DNA of 64,000 bases from Kitasatospora aureofaciens (GCF_001188955.3 NZ_JPRF03000043.1:1-64000), one strand, 5' to 3'. Positions 17,299-26,204 are shown, counted from the stretch's first letter. Translations and numbers: made by a program. The notes: a model not told the origin generated them from the letters alone.

Positions 17299-17581
17299 CA
17301 TGCCACGCGCGAGGCATCCCCGACGACGTCCACCAAGACGGCGCCAAGACAGCCCGGACCACAAGCTCGCCGGGCGCAGCGGGGCGCAGCACGACGACGG
17401 CCGGGACCGCGCCGAGAACGGCGACCAGGACGGCGGCCACGCACCGGACGCCCCCTGATGACTCGCGCGAGCCATCCCCACCACGCCGACAGACGGCAGC
17501 GCCACCGAACAGCACGCCCACCGAGCAGGACGACGACCAGGCCGCCAGGCACCGCTTGATGACTCACGCGAGGCACCCTGG
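17299..17581. repeat. Three copies of a ~24-bp motif in low-complexity DNA
   Basis: CATGCCACGCGCGAGGCATC (17298-17317), TGATGACTCGCGCGAGCCAT (17456-17475) and TGATGACTCACGCGAGGCAC (17557-17576). The DNA between them is low-complexity CAGGACGGCGGCC-like sequence. A fourth copy is at 18498. No gene is supported in 17150-17620. Confidence 0.7.
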
Positions 17582-17623
17582 CCCGTCTCAACGAAGTTTT
17601 TCCGGCCCTCAGCGAAGTGACAG

Positions 17624-18286
17624 TCAGTCGTGCGGACCCGCTTGCGTCTCCTGCAAGAAGGACGAGTCGCCCTCGTTCACAATGGGGGCGAGGAGCCGGC
17701 GAAGGTCGGAGATGTCGCGGTAGAGCACAGCGGTCATGCCAGCCCGGCGGGCAGCGTCGACGTTGGTCTGGCTGTCGTCGACGAAGGCGCAGCGGTGAGC
17801 GGGGACGCCCGCTCGTTCGGCGGCGATCCTGTAGATCTCGGCGTCGGGCTTGGCGCTGTGGACCCGGGAGCTGTTGACCACGTGGTCGGCAAGATCGGTG
17901 AGGCCGAGCTGGGCCAGGTCGTCGTCGAGCCAGACGGTGGCGTTGGTGACCAGCACGACCGGGATGCTGCGGCGGGCCTGGTGAAGCAGCTCGACCACGT
18001 GCTGGTCCACCCGGGCGGGGGCATGGGCGAAGGCGGTGGCGAGATCGGCTGCCCGCTGGGCGGGGATCTGAGCGGTCAGGGCCTCACTGATGGACGCGGC
18101 CCACTGAGCCCGGGTGATCTGGCCCAGCACGAGCGGCAGGTCCCGCCCGGGGGCGAATGCGATCTCCATGGTGGTACCGGGAGCGATCCCGACGGCTTCC
18201 TCCTGGCGGGCCACCTCGTCCAGGTCGTAAAAGCGGATGACGTTGTCCAGGTCGCACAGAAGGGCATCGAACACAAGGTCGCTCAT
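17624..18286 (-). CDS. HAD-family (class I) hydrolase
   Basis: 220 residues. Motif I is LLCDLDNVIRFYD (about 9-21), a DxDxV/T-type nucleophile. Motif II Thr is in VVLVTNATVWLDDDL. Motif III Lys is in VHSAKPDAEIYRIAAERAGV, and motif IV is CAFVDDSQTNVDAARRAGM. The layout with a helical cap after motif I fits HAD-IA phosphatases (haloacid dehalogenase/phosphoglycolate phosphatase-like). The substrate is unknown. The gene sits alone between two stretches that share the TGATGACTCGCGC repeat. Confidence 0.88.
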   Translation of the reverse strand: MSDLVFDALLCDLDNVIRFYDLDEVARQEEAVGIAPGTTMEIAFAPGRDLPLVLGQITRAQWAASISEALTAQIPAQRAADLATAFAHAPARVDQHVVELLHQARRSIPVVLVTNATVWLDDDLAQLGLTDLADHVVNSSRVHSAKPDAEIYRIAAERAGVPAHRCAFVDDSQTNVDAARRAGMTAVLYRDISDLRRLLAPIVNEGDSSFLQETQAGPHD

Positions 18287-19392
18287 AGCCGGTGATCATG
18301 CCAGAGCGTCCTACGACACCCCGCAGCAGGCCGCGCAGCACGACGCCCCGGACAGCGGCGGCAGGACCCGGACAGCCGCGAGCCGGACGCCGAGCAGGAC
18401 GCGGGACGGCTGGCTCCTGGCCGACGACCACGACCAGGAACAACGACCCAAGCGACTCGCAAAGCCGCCAAGACGAGCGGCGGCCCGGACATCAGCATGA
18501 TGACTCGCGCAAGCCATCCCCCGGGCGACGCCGACGCAGCCGCGAGCAGCAGGCGGCGAAGGGCCGACGGGCGGGACCGAGGACGTCGACCAGCGCGGCC
18601 CGGGCCACCGGGATGGACGGTCCTGGCAGACCGGCTGGCAGACCGACAGCCAGGCGACCGGGAGTCCTCACCCTGCGTTCCAGATTTCTGGAACGAACCG
18701 CCCCACACGGCCAGGCCAGACGCCGAGGTCCGCGCAGCGGGCCGCCGAGGCGGGCGAGGCCCGCGACCAGGACGGCGGCCGAGGCCTCGCCCAGACGCCG
18801 CCCAGGCCCCGCTGGGACGGCGCCGAGGCGGACGTCCACAGGCGGCCAGGACGGCGGGGCGGACGGCGGCACGAAGGCGGCGGGCAGGACGGCGGCACCG
18901 AGCAAGACGCCGACCAGCCGCCCCCGAACAAGCCGCCGACACCCGGCCTGACAAGATCACCACCCGGTGCGCGTCACACCCCATTGCCCGTGACGCGCAC
19001 CACCCCGGGACACCGAAAACACAGGCCGAAAACCCCGGAAACCCCGGCAGAAACACGGTCAAAACCCGGCAAAAAAAACACGGCTGAAGCCCGTTCCGAA
19101 AACCCGCGCAAACACCCCGTCAAAACCGTACCCCCCGACACCCCCCGCGCAGTCGCATGACATGGTCACGACGAACACACAGAGCAACCAAAACCAGGTG
19201 CTGCCCGACACGGGCAGAAAGGGTGGGCCGACACCGGGACCGACCCACACCGGTCCAACCAAAACCACCAAAACTCCCAAAACAGCCAAGGCGACCCACC
19301 ACAGGTCACACCCACGAAACCCCAAACAGCCCAGACTGCGGATCGACGGGGCCGGCCGTGCACAGCCGGGACCCCTGGAGCGTCGTCCTCGT
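18287..19392. other. Long noncoding stretch: low complexity, repeat, C/A-rich tract
   Basis: 18300-18960 is built from CAGGACGGCGGC-like words and holds a fourth TGATGACTCGCGCAAGCCAT motif at 18498-18517. 18970-19330 is strongly strand-biased: C and A dominate and T is rare (AAACACAGGCCGAAAACCCC, CAAAACCACCAAAACTCCCA). No start/ribosome-binding-site pair leads to a plausible protein. Confidence 0.55.
18498..18521. repeat. 24-bp motif, fourth copy
   Basis: TGATGACTCGCGCAAGCCAT followed by CCCC, differing by one base from the copy at 17456. Confidence 0.75.
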
Positions 19393-19472
19393 TGATGCAG
19401 TGGTCGACTTCCGCGGCTAACTCCGGGGTAGGTATCCGGCGTTCACCAGAGCAAGCTTGGGGGTTGGAGATC

Positions 19473-20048
19473 ATGTCGGACCTGGAGAGGGCTGCAGCGG
19501 AGTACGTGCGCCGACAGCGGGAGCACACGGCGAAGGAAGCCGAAGCCGCCCAGGCCGCAGCACGGCAGAGAGAACGCGGCCTCCGCCAGGGCAGGGAGTT
19601 CTTCGCTTTCGCTCGTCGCCACGGCGCCCCCGTACTCCGCCATTACGTCGAGTTCGAGCTCGGCGATCAACCGACGTACCACAGGTACAAGCGGACCGAC
19701 CAGGTGGCCGTGGTAGCGGCACAATGGATCGAGGGGAACGGCGACTTCAACTGGAACTACGGCTGGGCCGTCATGGAGAACGGCGCCGTCCATCACGGCG
19801 TGTTGCGACATGGCTTCACCCACGAGGAATCACGTGACGTCGTCGACCGCCAGTACTTCATCACGCGCGCCCACCGGATGACCAGAATGGACGCTCCGCC
19901 AGCACTCGGCGTCAGTCCATACGACGAGTTCTGCGACCAGCATTTCCCGGCCGTAGGCGCGGCTCTGCTCGAGCCCGTACAACTCGCCCCCGGGATGAAG
20001 ACCGGCATCCAGCGGAACGGCTGGATCGGCTACCGCCTCCTCCACTGA
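19473..20048 (+). CDS. Hypothetical protein with coiled-coil N-terminus
   Basis: 191 residues from an ATG preceded by TTGGAGA. The first ~55 residues form a charged coiled coil (LERAAAEYVRRQREHTAKEA). An alpha/beta part follows, rich in aromatics: VLRHYVEFELGDQPTYHRYK, NWNYGWAVMENGAVHHGVLR and NGWIGYRLLH at the end. No known domain is recognised; a toxin-system or phage-type hypothetical is possible. Codon use is normal for the window. Confidence 0.65.
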   Translation: MSDLERAAAEYVRRQREHTAKEAEAAQAAARQRERGLRQGREFFAFARRHGAPVLRHYVEFELGDQPTYHRYKRTDQVAVVAAQWIEGNGDFNWNYGWAVMENGAVHHGVLRHGFTHEESRDVVDRQYFITRAHRMTRMDAPPALGVSPYDEFCDQHFPAVGAALLEPVQLAPGMKTGIQRNGWIGYRLLH

Positions 20049-20120
20049 ACGCCCCCGCCCACCTCCACCACAACCACCGCCAGGCAGGGGCCCAGGAAGA
20101 CATCCGATGGGGTTATCGGG

Positions 20121-20265
20121 TCAAGCTGCGATGGCCAGTTCGAGCTTGGGCGGCGCCGGGAAGGCTGTGCGCTCGTTGTAGGGAGTGCCGGTGGCCAGGC
20201 AGTGGTGGAGGCAGCCGAGGAGCCGGTTGTAGAGGTTGCGCTGGGCGGGGTCGCCGGTACTGCCC
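20121..20265 (-). pseudogene. IS110-family transposase C-terminal relic
   Basis: The minus frame reads AQRNLYNRLLGCLHHCLATG then TPYNERTAF, ending at the stop at 20121. This is the terminal part of IS116/IS110/IS902 transposases (typical NRLVGILHGCL..Y.E..A.). The catalytic DEDD N-terminus and the serine motif are absent. It joins a truncated helix-turn-helix gene on the other strand. Confidence 0.7.
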
Positions 20266-20626
20266 ACGCCCGAGTCCCTGCCGACAGGCCGCCTACCGGA
20301 CCCGCAGAAGCGCCAAGGCCGCGATCCACGCGCGCGTGGCCCTGCTCCAGATCAGCCAGGAACTCCAGACACACGCACTCGCCCTGGACGAACTGATCGC
20401 CGAAGCGCTGCACGCCCAGCAAGGCCTGCCCGGCGCCCACCGCACCGCGGCGGCCGACTTCCAGCAGCTGACCCGCGAGCTGGTCCGGTGCGCGGTGATC
20501 GCCGACCGCGAGGCCGGCGCCACCTGGGCCACGATCGGCAAGGCGCTCGGACTCAGCGCGGACACCGCCCGCGCCCGCTACGGCAAAGTCCGCCTCCTAT
20601 GGCCACCACCCCCGAAGCCCACCTGA
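20266..20626 (+). pseudogene. Helix-turn-helix protein, 5'-truncated
   Basis: The frame ending at 20626 reads AAYRTRRSAKAAIHARVALL, LQTHALALDELIAEALHAQQ and TRELVRCAVIADREAGATWA. It ends in IGKALGLSADTARARYGKVR, a helix-turn-helix with a recognition helix. No start codon with a ribosome-binding site is present, since the 5' end runs into the IS110 relic; the GTG at 20336 would give 96 residues. The last ~12 codons and the downstream DNA are duplicated at 8165-8390 as repeat R2. Confidence 0.55.
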
Positions 20627-20797
20627 CCGCCACCGCCACCGCCGCCCGCCCCACCCACACCCACACGAGCGGCCGGCACCAGCCGGACGCGAGAACAAGA
20701 GCACAGCGCAGCGCCCGACCACACCGACCAACGCCCCAACCCACCCACCACAAACCCCAGGCAGGGGCCCCGGAAGGTAACTCCGGGTGGTGAGTGG
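20575..20797. repeat. Interspersed repeat R2, copy 2
   Basis: Matches 8165-8390 from CGCTACGGCAAAGTCCGCCT through GCAGGGGCCCCGGAAGGTAA and CCGGGTGGTGAGT. The CCACC tract is shorter here. Confidence 0.8.
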
Positions 20798-20915
20798 GAT
20801 GGGACAGCCACTTGACCAGGGGAAACGCGGCCAACCCGGCAAGGCGACCGAACGCTGAACGCGCACCCGTACAGACCCGGAACGCACCCAAAACGCGGGT
20901 TCCGGCCGCACCGGC

Positions 20916-21461
20916 TCAGACCAGGGGGTCGGTGCGCAGCAGGCTGTAGAGCACCATGTCCCGCCATTCGCCGTCGCGGAAGGTGTGCGCGCGCTGTACG
21001 CCTTCGCGGGTGAATCCGACCTTTTCCAGGACCCGCTACTCGGCCAGGTTGGTGGATTCGGTCTCCGCCTCCAGCCGCATCACTGGCGAGTGCGCGAACA
21101 GGTAGTCAGCGAAAAGCCTGTGGGCGCGCGTGCCGATTCCCCGGCCACGTGCTTCGGGCAGCAGCTGCGCGCCGATGCTCCAGTGCGGGGCGGCCGGTGA
21201 CGCCCCCTCCCGCATGGCGGCGGCATAGCCGCAGAACTCGCCGTCGGTGGTGATCGCGAGCGTCCATTGCTCGTCTGTGAGCAGGCCGGTCTCAGCCCAG
21301 ACGCGGTGGATGCGATCCGGCTGCCGCCAGCCGGTCCAGAGGTGTTCGCCCATGACGGCGGGGTCGTTCAGCAGGGCGAGGAAGTACGGGAAGTCGGATT
21401 CGACTATCGGGCGCAGGCAGATGTGTTCCTGGTTCATGTCTACGGCAAGGCGCGCTGGCAT
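20916..21461 (-). pseudogene. GNAT N-acetyltransferase (RimJ/RimL-like), in-frame TAG
   Basis: The ATG at 21461 follows AAGGA. The reading is LRPIVESDFPYFLALLNDPA, EARGRGIGTRAHRLFADYLF (the acetyl-CoA-binding QxxGxG/A-type loop) and MRLEAETESTNLAE. A TAG at 21036-21038 then interrupts. The same frame continues RVLEKVGFTREGVQRAHTFR and DGEWRDMVLYSLLRTDPLV to 20916, a perfect family C-terminus. A single CAG-to-TAG change would explain the break. Without the last ~40 residues the fold is incomplete. A sequencing error is the alternative. Confidence 0.8.
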
Positions 21462-21514
21462 GACGGTTCCTTAATTTTGCGAGGAATTACGGCACATTCC
21501 ATCGGGTCGAGAAT

Positions 21515-21826
21515 TTACTGCGTCAGGAGTTCGTTATCGTCGCCGTTCAGGCCGCGTGCGATGACCGCCGCGATGACGGCGGTCACCCGTGTGCCGGTCG
21601 GCAGTAGGGTGGCCACGTGGCCCCGGGCCGACAGGCCGTCGAAACGGGCCGCCTGCTCGGGGTGCGGCCCTCATAGCGGGGCGGGCTGCGCGTCGTTGAT
21701 CCGGTGCGGTCCCGGAATCTCCAACAGGTACGTCAGCTCGGCCGGCACGGTGGCGAGCCGCTCAGCCTCGGGGTGGTCCATGGCAACCGCGGACTCGTGG
21801 TGGCTGATGGTGAGCGGACCGGGCAT
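21515..21826 (-). pseudogene. Small hypothetical protein with in-frame stop
   Basis: The ATG at 21826 opens ESAVAMDHPEAERLATVPAE and LTYLLEIPGPHRINDAQPAP, hits a TGA, and continues in frame as EQAARFDGLSARGHVATLLP and VTAVIAAVIARGLNGDDNEL to 21515. Composition on both sides of the stop is protein-like, so a broken gene is more likely than chance. Family not recognised. Confidence 0.4.
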
Positions 21827-22007
21827 TGGACGACCTCTTGCGCCGCCGCACCCTCCGCCGTACGACCGGGTCGGCCGCCCCGCCCGCCGCGCAGGCGTGC
21901 GTGTGCGGGTGGGGCAGCCGGTCCCGCTCCGGGGCCGGCCGGGCGCGGCACGCGGTGAGCCGCACCGGAGGCCGGGGGTGCGCCCCGGAGCCGTCCGAGG
22001 GACCTGG

Positions 22008-23231
22008 TCAGTTCTCCGGGCCGTCCTCCCAGCGGCGGTTCCGTACGGCTGGTAGGCCCAACACGACGGCTCCGGAAACCAGTTGCCATACCGAGCCGAC
22101 GAGTAGCACGGCGCCCGTCCCGAACCGGCCCGCCAACGGCCCGGCCGCCGCCAGGCCGAGCGGACCGAGGGCGAAGGAGCCGAGCACGCCGAAGGAGGTC
22201 AGTCGACCGAGCAACTCCACCGGCACCCACCTCTGCGTCGTCGTGCTGTAGAGCGTTCCGCAGACCGCCGAACCGATCCCGGCCACCAGGGCCCCGGCCC
22301 CCACCCAGGCCAGTGAGGCCCCCGCCGCGAGCGCCCCGGAGGGCAGCGCCCAGCCCAGTGCCGCCACGGGTGCCACCGCGAGCGGGCGGGCGGGCACGCG
22401 GCCGAGCATCAACAGCCCGCCCGACACGGCGCCGGCACCGTACAAGCCCATCACGAGGCCCCAGGCGCGGGCACCGCCGAGGTCCCGCTGGGCGGTGAGC
22501 GGTCCCAACACCAGGAACGGGGCCCAGACCAGCAGGTTGAACAGACCCGTCTGCGCGGTGGTGATCCACAGCCACGGGCGGGAGGCGAACTCCGACCAAC
22601 CGGCGCGCAGTTCCCGGAGCACCGACTCGCCACCGTCAGCCGCCGCCCGCTCGGGCAGCCGCAGCCGGGCCAGCGCGAAGGCGCCGACGCCGTACGTCAC
22701 CGCGTCGAACACCAGCACCGCGGCCGGGCCACGCGCCGCGGTCACCAGACCGGCCGCGGCGGGACCGACCACCGCCGACAACGAACGGGACAGTCCGAGC
22801 AAGGTGTTGGCGTCCGCCACCAACTCCTTGCGGCGCATACCGATCCCCCAGACGGCGACCAGGGCGACCATCGCCCACACCGGCGCGCGCCCGACCGCCA
22901 GCAATCCGGCGAACAGGGCCTGGACCAGGCCGCGCAGCAGGTCCGAGCCCAGCATCAACCGCCGACTGCCGAACCGGTCCGCGCTCACCCCGCCGGCCAG
23001 CAGCACCAGCACCACGGGGAGGATCCGGGCTGCCATCACCCATCCGAGGTCGGTGCCGCCGCCACCCCCGTCGAGCACCGCGAAGGCCACCGCCACCGGC
23101 GCCATCGACGAGCCGACGAGCGAGGTCGTGTAGCCGACGAAGAACCGCGTGAAATCGCGCTCTCCCAGCACCTCGAGCCGGCCACCAGGGCGCCTCCGGC
23201 GGGCCGGGATCCGTTCTGTTTCCACTGCCAT
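22008..23231 (-). CDS. MFS transporter (MdtG/Bmr-like drug-efflux type)
   Basis: About 407 residues with 10-12 hydrophobic segments, e.g. TRFFVGYTTSLVGSSMAPVA, ILPVVLVLLAGGVSADRFGS (with the loop 2-3 DRFGSRR motif A) and LLGRLTSFGVLGSFALGPLG. The family is the DHA-type major facilitator group common in antibiotic producers. Between WGIG and MRRKELVADANTLLGLSRSL about 15-20 residues usual in relatives (FFRPALTGLVP-like) seem to be missing, so an internal deletion is possible. The ATG at 23231 is chosen; a TTG at 23264 is the alternative. Three TTTACTGC motifs lie upstream and one 0.5 kb downstream. Confidence 0.8.
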   Translation of the reverse strand: MAVETERIPARRRRPGGRLEVLGERDFTRFFVGYTTSLVGSSMAPVAVAFAVLDGGGGGTDLGWVMAARILPVVLVLLAGGVSADRFGSRRLMLGSDLLRGLVQALFAGLLAVGRAPVWAMVALVAVWGIGMRRKELVADANTLLGLSRSLSAVVGPAAAGLVTAARGPAAVLVFDAVTYGVGAFALARLRLPERAAADGGESVLRELRAGWSEFASRPWLWITTAQTGLFNLLVWAPFLVLGPLTAQRDLGGARAWGLVMGLYGAGAVSGGLLMLGRVPARPLAVAPVAALGWALPSGALAAGASLAWVGAGALVAGIGSAVCGTLYSTTTQRWVPVELLGRLTSFGVLGSFALGPLGLAAAGPLAGRFGTGAVLLVGSVWQLVSGAVVLGLPAVRNRRWEDGPEN

Positions 23232-23328
23232 GGGCAGCAAGTCTGCGGTTTCGGAGGAAGACAACTCAAGAGTTTGCGGAAAAAAACTTGAGCCTTATCG
23301 CATCAATTCACGCAGACGCCGTTCATCC

Positions 23329-23421
23329 CGCAGTAAACAGGCATCGACATGGCCTCCGATCTGCTATTTACTGCGAGATCGAGGTAACTTGCCGGCGACT
23401 CGTCGGCACATATTTACTGCG
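23329..23421. promoter_or_regulatory. Repeated TTTACTGC motif between MFS and integrase genes
   Basis: CGCAGTAAA (23329-23337, inverted), TATTTACTGCG (23365-23375) and TATTTACTGCG (23411-23421), plus AATTTACTGCG at 21512-21522. The last copy ends 13 bases before the integrase ATG. The short AT-rich repeats in a divergent promoter region suggest operator or recombinase arm sites; function is inferred. Confidence 0.5.
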
Positions 23422-23434
23422 GAAGAAGGCGGAT

Positions 23435-24232
23435 ATGACAGAGCTTCCACCGGTCGAGTACGGCGTCGCCGTCGAGCGCTACCTGGCCGCCTCCGGGCTC
23501 GCCCGCAACTCCCGGCGGATCTACCGGATCGCACTGGCCACCTGGGCCTGGGCCCTCGCCGACCGTCCCGCCCCCACCGGCCCCGAACGGCGGCAAGCCC
23601 GGCCGCCCGTCCTGCCGCTCGCCCTGCTCGACCACCCGGACGCCGCCGACCGGCTCCGCGGCGCCGTCGCCCACCGCGCCGCCGAAACGGACCCGCGCAC
23701 CCTCAACCGGGAGATCTCCACCCTGCGCGCGGCCGCGGCCTGGTGGCGGGCCCGCGGTTGGATCGACGGCGACCCGACCGCGGACCTGCGCCCCCGGCCA
23801 CTACCGGAACCCCCCACGACCACCACCCCCTTGACCCCCGACGAACTGCGCGCCCTGTTCGCCCTACGCGCCCCGCTGCGCGAGCAGACGCTGTGGCACC
23901 TGCTGCACGAGTCCGGCTTCGCGATCGAAACCGTCCTGGCGCTGGACACCGACCACCTCGACCTCCCTCACCGCCGCACCCGCCCCGGGCACACCCCCGT
24001 CCACTGGCGGGCGGGCACCGCCCGGCTCCTCCCCCTCCTCGTCGCCGGCCGCACCGAAGGCCCGCTCTTCCTCACCGACCGCCGAGCCCCCGCCGACACC
24101 CCCGCGCCGGACCGCTGCCCCTACACCGGCCGCGCCCGCCTCTCCTACCGCCGCGCCGCCGAACTCTTCACCACCCACACCCGCACGCTCGGGCCGGGCT
24201 GGACGCTCCGACAGTTGCGGACCAGGCGGTAG
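23435..24232 (+). CDS. Tyrosine recombinase, truncated before its catalytic C-terminus
   Basis: 265 residues. It has an N-terminal SAM-like core-binding part (VERYLAASGLARNSRRIYRI) and the start of the catalytic domain (LTPDELRALFALRAPLREQT; LHESGFAIETVLALDTDHLD). The end is RRAAELFTTHTRTLGPGWTL then RQLRTRR-stop. Relatives continue from WTLHQLRH into the HxxR motif and the tyrosine, so the last ~55 residues, with H, R, H and Y, are lost. A different frame of unrelated sequence follows. Probably inactive. Confidence 0.75.
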   Translation: MTELPPVEYGVAVERYLAASGLARNSRRIYRIALATWAWALADRPAPTGPERRQARPPVLPLALLDHPDAADRLRGAVAHRAAETDPRTLNREISTLRAAAAWWRARGWIDGDPTADLRPRPLPEPPTTTTPLTPDELRALFALRAPLREQTLWHLLHESGFAIETVLALDTDHLDLPHRRTRPGHTPVHWRAGTARLLPLLVAGRTEGPLFLTDRRAPADTPAPDRCPYTGRARLSYRRAAELFTTHTRTLGPGWTLRQLRTRR

Positions 24233-24237
24233 GGGCA

Positions 24238-24390
24238 GAAACGAAGGGAAACGTCTACTTCGGGAAGTTCACCTTGGAGCGGATCGCCCTGGACCTTCTC
24301 GCCGAGCTCGACGCCCCGTGCGCGGCCAACGACGACACCCTCTGGAGCGTCTGCGCGAACGACAGCAACTACGGCTACCTGCTCGGCTGA
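24238..24390 (+). pseudogene. Unidentified gene fragment (3' end)
   Basis: The frame TKGNVYFGKFTLERIALDLL, AELDAPCAANDDTLWSVCAN and DSNYGYLLG-stop looks like a genuine protein end joined to the broken integrase. No start is present. Not recognised. Confidence 0.35.
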
Positions 24391-24446
24391 CCAAGCCGGC
24401 TCAGCCGGCGCGCCGAGCCGTCCTCGGACTGTCCACGGCGGATGGC

Positions 24447-24875
24447 ATGATCCGGACCATGAACGGTGTCCACTCGAAGGATGAGCGCCCGGCCCGGTCC
24501 GACCAGCCCGGGTTCGAGCCGGTCGACGGCTGGCTCGAATCGACTGACACCGCCCGGTAGGCGCTCGTCCCGGAGCGGGCCCTGGCCGGGTGGGACGGCT
24601 GGGAGCAGGCGCTGCCCCGTACCTCGGAGTACGCGGATTCCGTGCCGCTGCCCGGGCACGGGGACGTACTGACGCTCGGCGGTGAACCACAGGCCGTCGC
24701 CTGGCTACCCGATCACCTCGTCTTCGCAGGTGGTGCTACGCGGACGAGGACACGGGCCTCGCGGGCGGTCGCCGAGGCGACCGCCCGCGACGAAGGTTGG
24801 GAGGATGCGGTAACCGTCGAGCTGAGCGGCGGGCGGTACCTGCTGACGGATGCCTCGTACGAGGGCGATTTCTGA
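24447..24875 (+). pseudogene. Imm21-like immunity protein, in-frame TAG
   Basis: Opens at the ATG at 24447. A TAG at 24558-24560 falls in WLESTDTAR-stop-ALVPERALAGWDGWE. The frame then runs on through VPLPGHGDVLTLGGEPQAVA, WLPDHLVFAGGATRTRTRAS and VELSGGRYLLTDASYEGDF. The layout (W-[stop]-LVLP..W, GEPxxxxxLPEHxxF, final LFDSxxxG) matches the Imm21 family of polymorphic-toxin immunity proteins as I recall it. No toxin gene is nearby. One nonsense codon disables it unless it is read through. Confidence 0.55.
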
Positions 24876-25338
24876 CGCCCGGACTTGGCACCCGGCGAAT
24901 CCGGCGGAATGGGCCACACAGCCCCTACCACCTGGGCCTTCCGGACAGCCAGCCGTCCCATCCACCTGCGCGATGCCTTCGCCGCGCGTTCACGCCTCTA
25001 TGGCGCTGCGGGCCGCGGGTGAGGACGGCGGCCGGACGATCGGCCACCACCAAGCTTGATGGCACGCGCGGAGCTGGCGGGCGAGATCGCCGGTGGGCAG
25101 GCTGAACGCAGAGCCCCCCGCCTCGACGAAGATGCCTCCAACATCACCCGACCACGAGCCAATCCCGCCCACGGGACCCGGCCGACTGCTCCACGGCGGT
25201 GCCCAGGGCCCGGTGGGCGGCATCCCGAGCGCGCGGGAACTGCTCGTCCCCGTTGTCGGGGACGGGCACTTCGGGATGGAAGGAACCGTCCGTCCCCGGC
25301 CGCCGTCCTTGATCGGACACCAGATGAAGGAGTGAACC
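24876..25338. other. Intergenic, possible decayed minus-strand gene
   Basis: Minus-strand pieces SFHPEVPVPDNGDEQFPRAR (near 25280) and GDVGGIFVEAGGSAFSLPTG (near 25140) read like protein but lie in different frames with stops between. The ribosome-binding site for the 25339 gene, GAAGGAG, is at its right end. Confidence 0.3.
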
Positions 25339-25890
25339 GTGGACGTCCTGCCTGAGCTGCTCGCCGCCCTGCCCGCGCTCGACGCCGGCCTCGACCCGGC
25401 CGCACCGTGGCCACTGCGCCGGGTGGAACTGCGCGTACCCGAGGGCGTGACCGTACACATCGGTGACCCGCAGGGCAGCGACGGGTACGCCATCGAGGTC
25501 CCCCAGATAGTGGCGTACCTGGTCCTCGACGCCGACCCGGACGAGCCCGAGATCACGGCGGCCCTGCTGCGCCTGGACGACGCCTACCCGGTCGGGATGG
25601 ACGAGGACGTCGAGTTCCTCGACACCTTCACCGGAGTCCTCCTGGTCCACGCGCTGGCGGACAACCGGTCCGCCGTCCGCTTCGCCCAGGACTTCGCCGA
25701 GGCAGGCGACCGCAGGCACGAGGTGAACCCGGGCGCGGAGGCCACCGGCAGGACGGGAAAGCCCTCCGAGAGCTGGCAGCTGGAGCCGGACGGGCCCGTC
25801 CTCGCCCTGCGCGTCAACCAGGAGGGGATGAACGTGTTCACCTGCCGCGACGCTCAGGGGCGCAACGTCGGCATGCTGCTGCACGCCTGA
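25339..25890 (+). CDS. Hypothetical protein
   Basis: 183 residues from a GTG with GAAGGAG seven bases upstream. Acidic and soluble: LPELLAALPALDAGLDPAAP, VHIGDPQGSDGYAIEVPQIV, DEPEITAALLRLDDAYPVGM. No transmembrane segment or catalytic motif is seen. Composition and codon use are normal. Orphan position, with no obvious operon partner. Confidence 0.65.
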   Translation: MDVLPELLAALPALDAGLDPAAPWPLRRVELRVPEGVTVHIGDPQGSDGYAIEVPQIVAYLVLDADPDEPEITAALLRLDDAYPVGMDEDVEFLDTFTGVLLVHALADNRSAVRFAQDFAEAGDRRHEVNPGAEATGRTGKPSESWQLEPDGPVLALRVNQEGMNVFTCRDAQGRNVGMLLHA

Positions 25891-25951
25891 CCGCGCCACC
25901 GTTGTCCGCCACGCGGCGCCAGGGCGCTCAGGCGCCCGGACCCGGAGGGTG

Positions 25952-26080
25952 TCAGCAAGTGACGCGCACGACGCAGATGTGCTCGTGGCGGCCGTCCGAT
26001 GCGACCAGTTCGGCAACGAGCGCGTCGCGCAACCGTGGGGTGTCGGCGTGGGCGGGTCGAATCGGGCGTGGGGGCTGCGC
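25952..26080 (-). pseudogene. Unidentified 3' gene fragment
   Basis: The minus frame RPAHADTPRLRDALVAELVA then SDGRHEHICVVRVTC-stop has the look of a real C-terminus. Upstream the frame becomes Arg/Pro noise. No family assigned. Confidence 0.3.
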
Positions 26081-26204
26081 TGGAGGGCGTTCCCGCGGCT
26101 GCTGTTGGTGGTCCTGGTCGGCGCGGCAGCGGCCGGGGTGCGTTCGGCGGTGGCGGATCTGCGGCCGGCCGCCGAGATGCTCACCGTCCCGGCGCGACAG
26201 TCCC

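Noticed and set aside
17299..18521. CRISPR made of the 24-bp TGATGACTCGCGC motif
   Set aside because: Spacing is irregular (about 100, 158 and 940 bp) and the copies vary; no cas genes.
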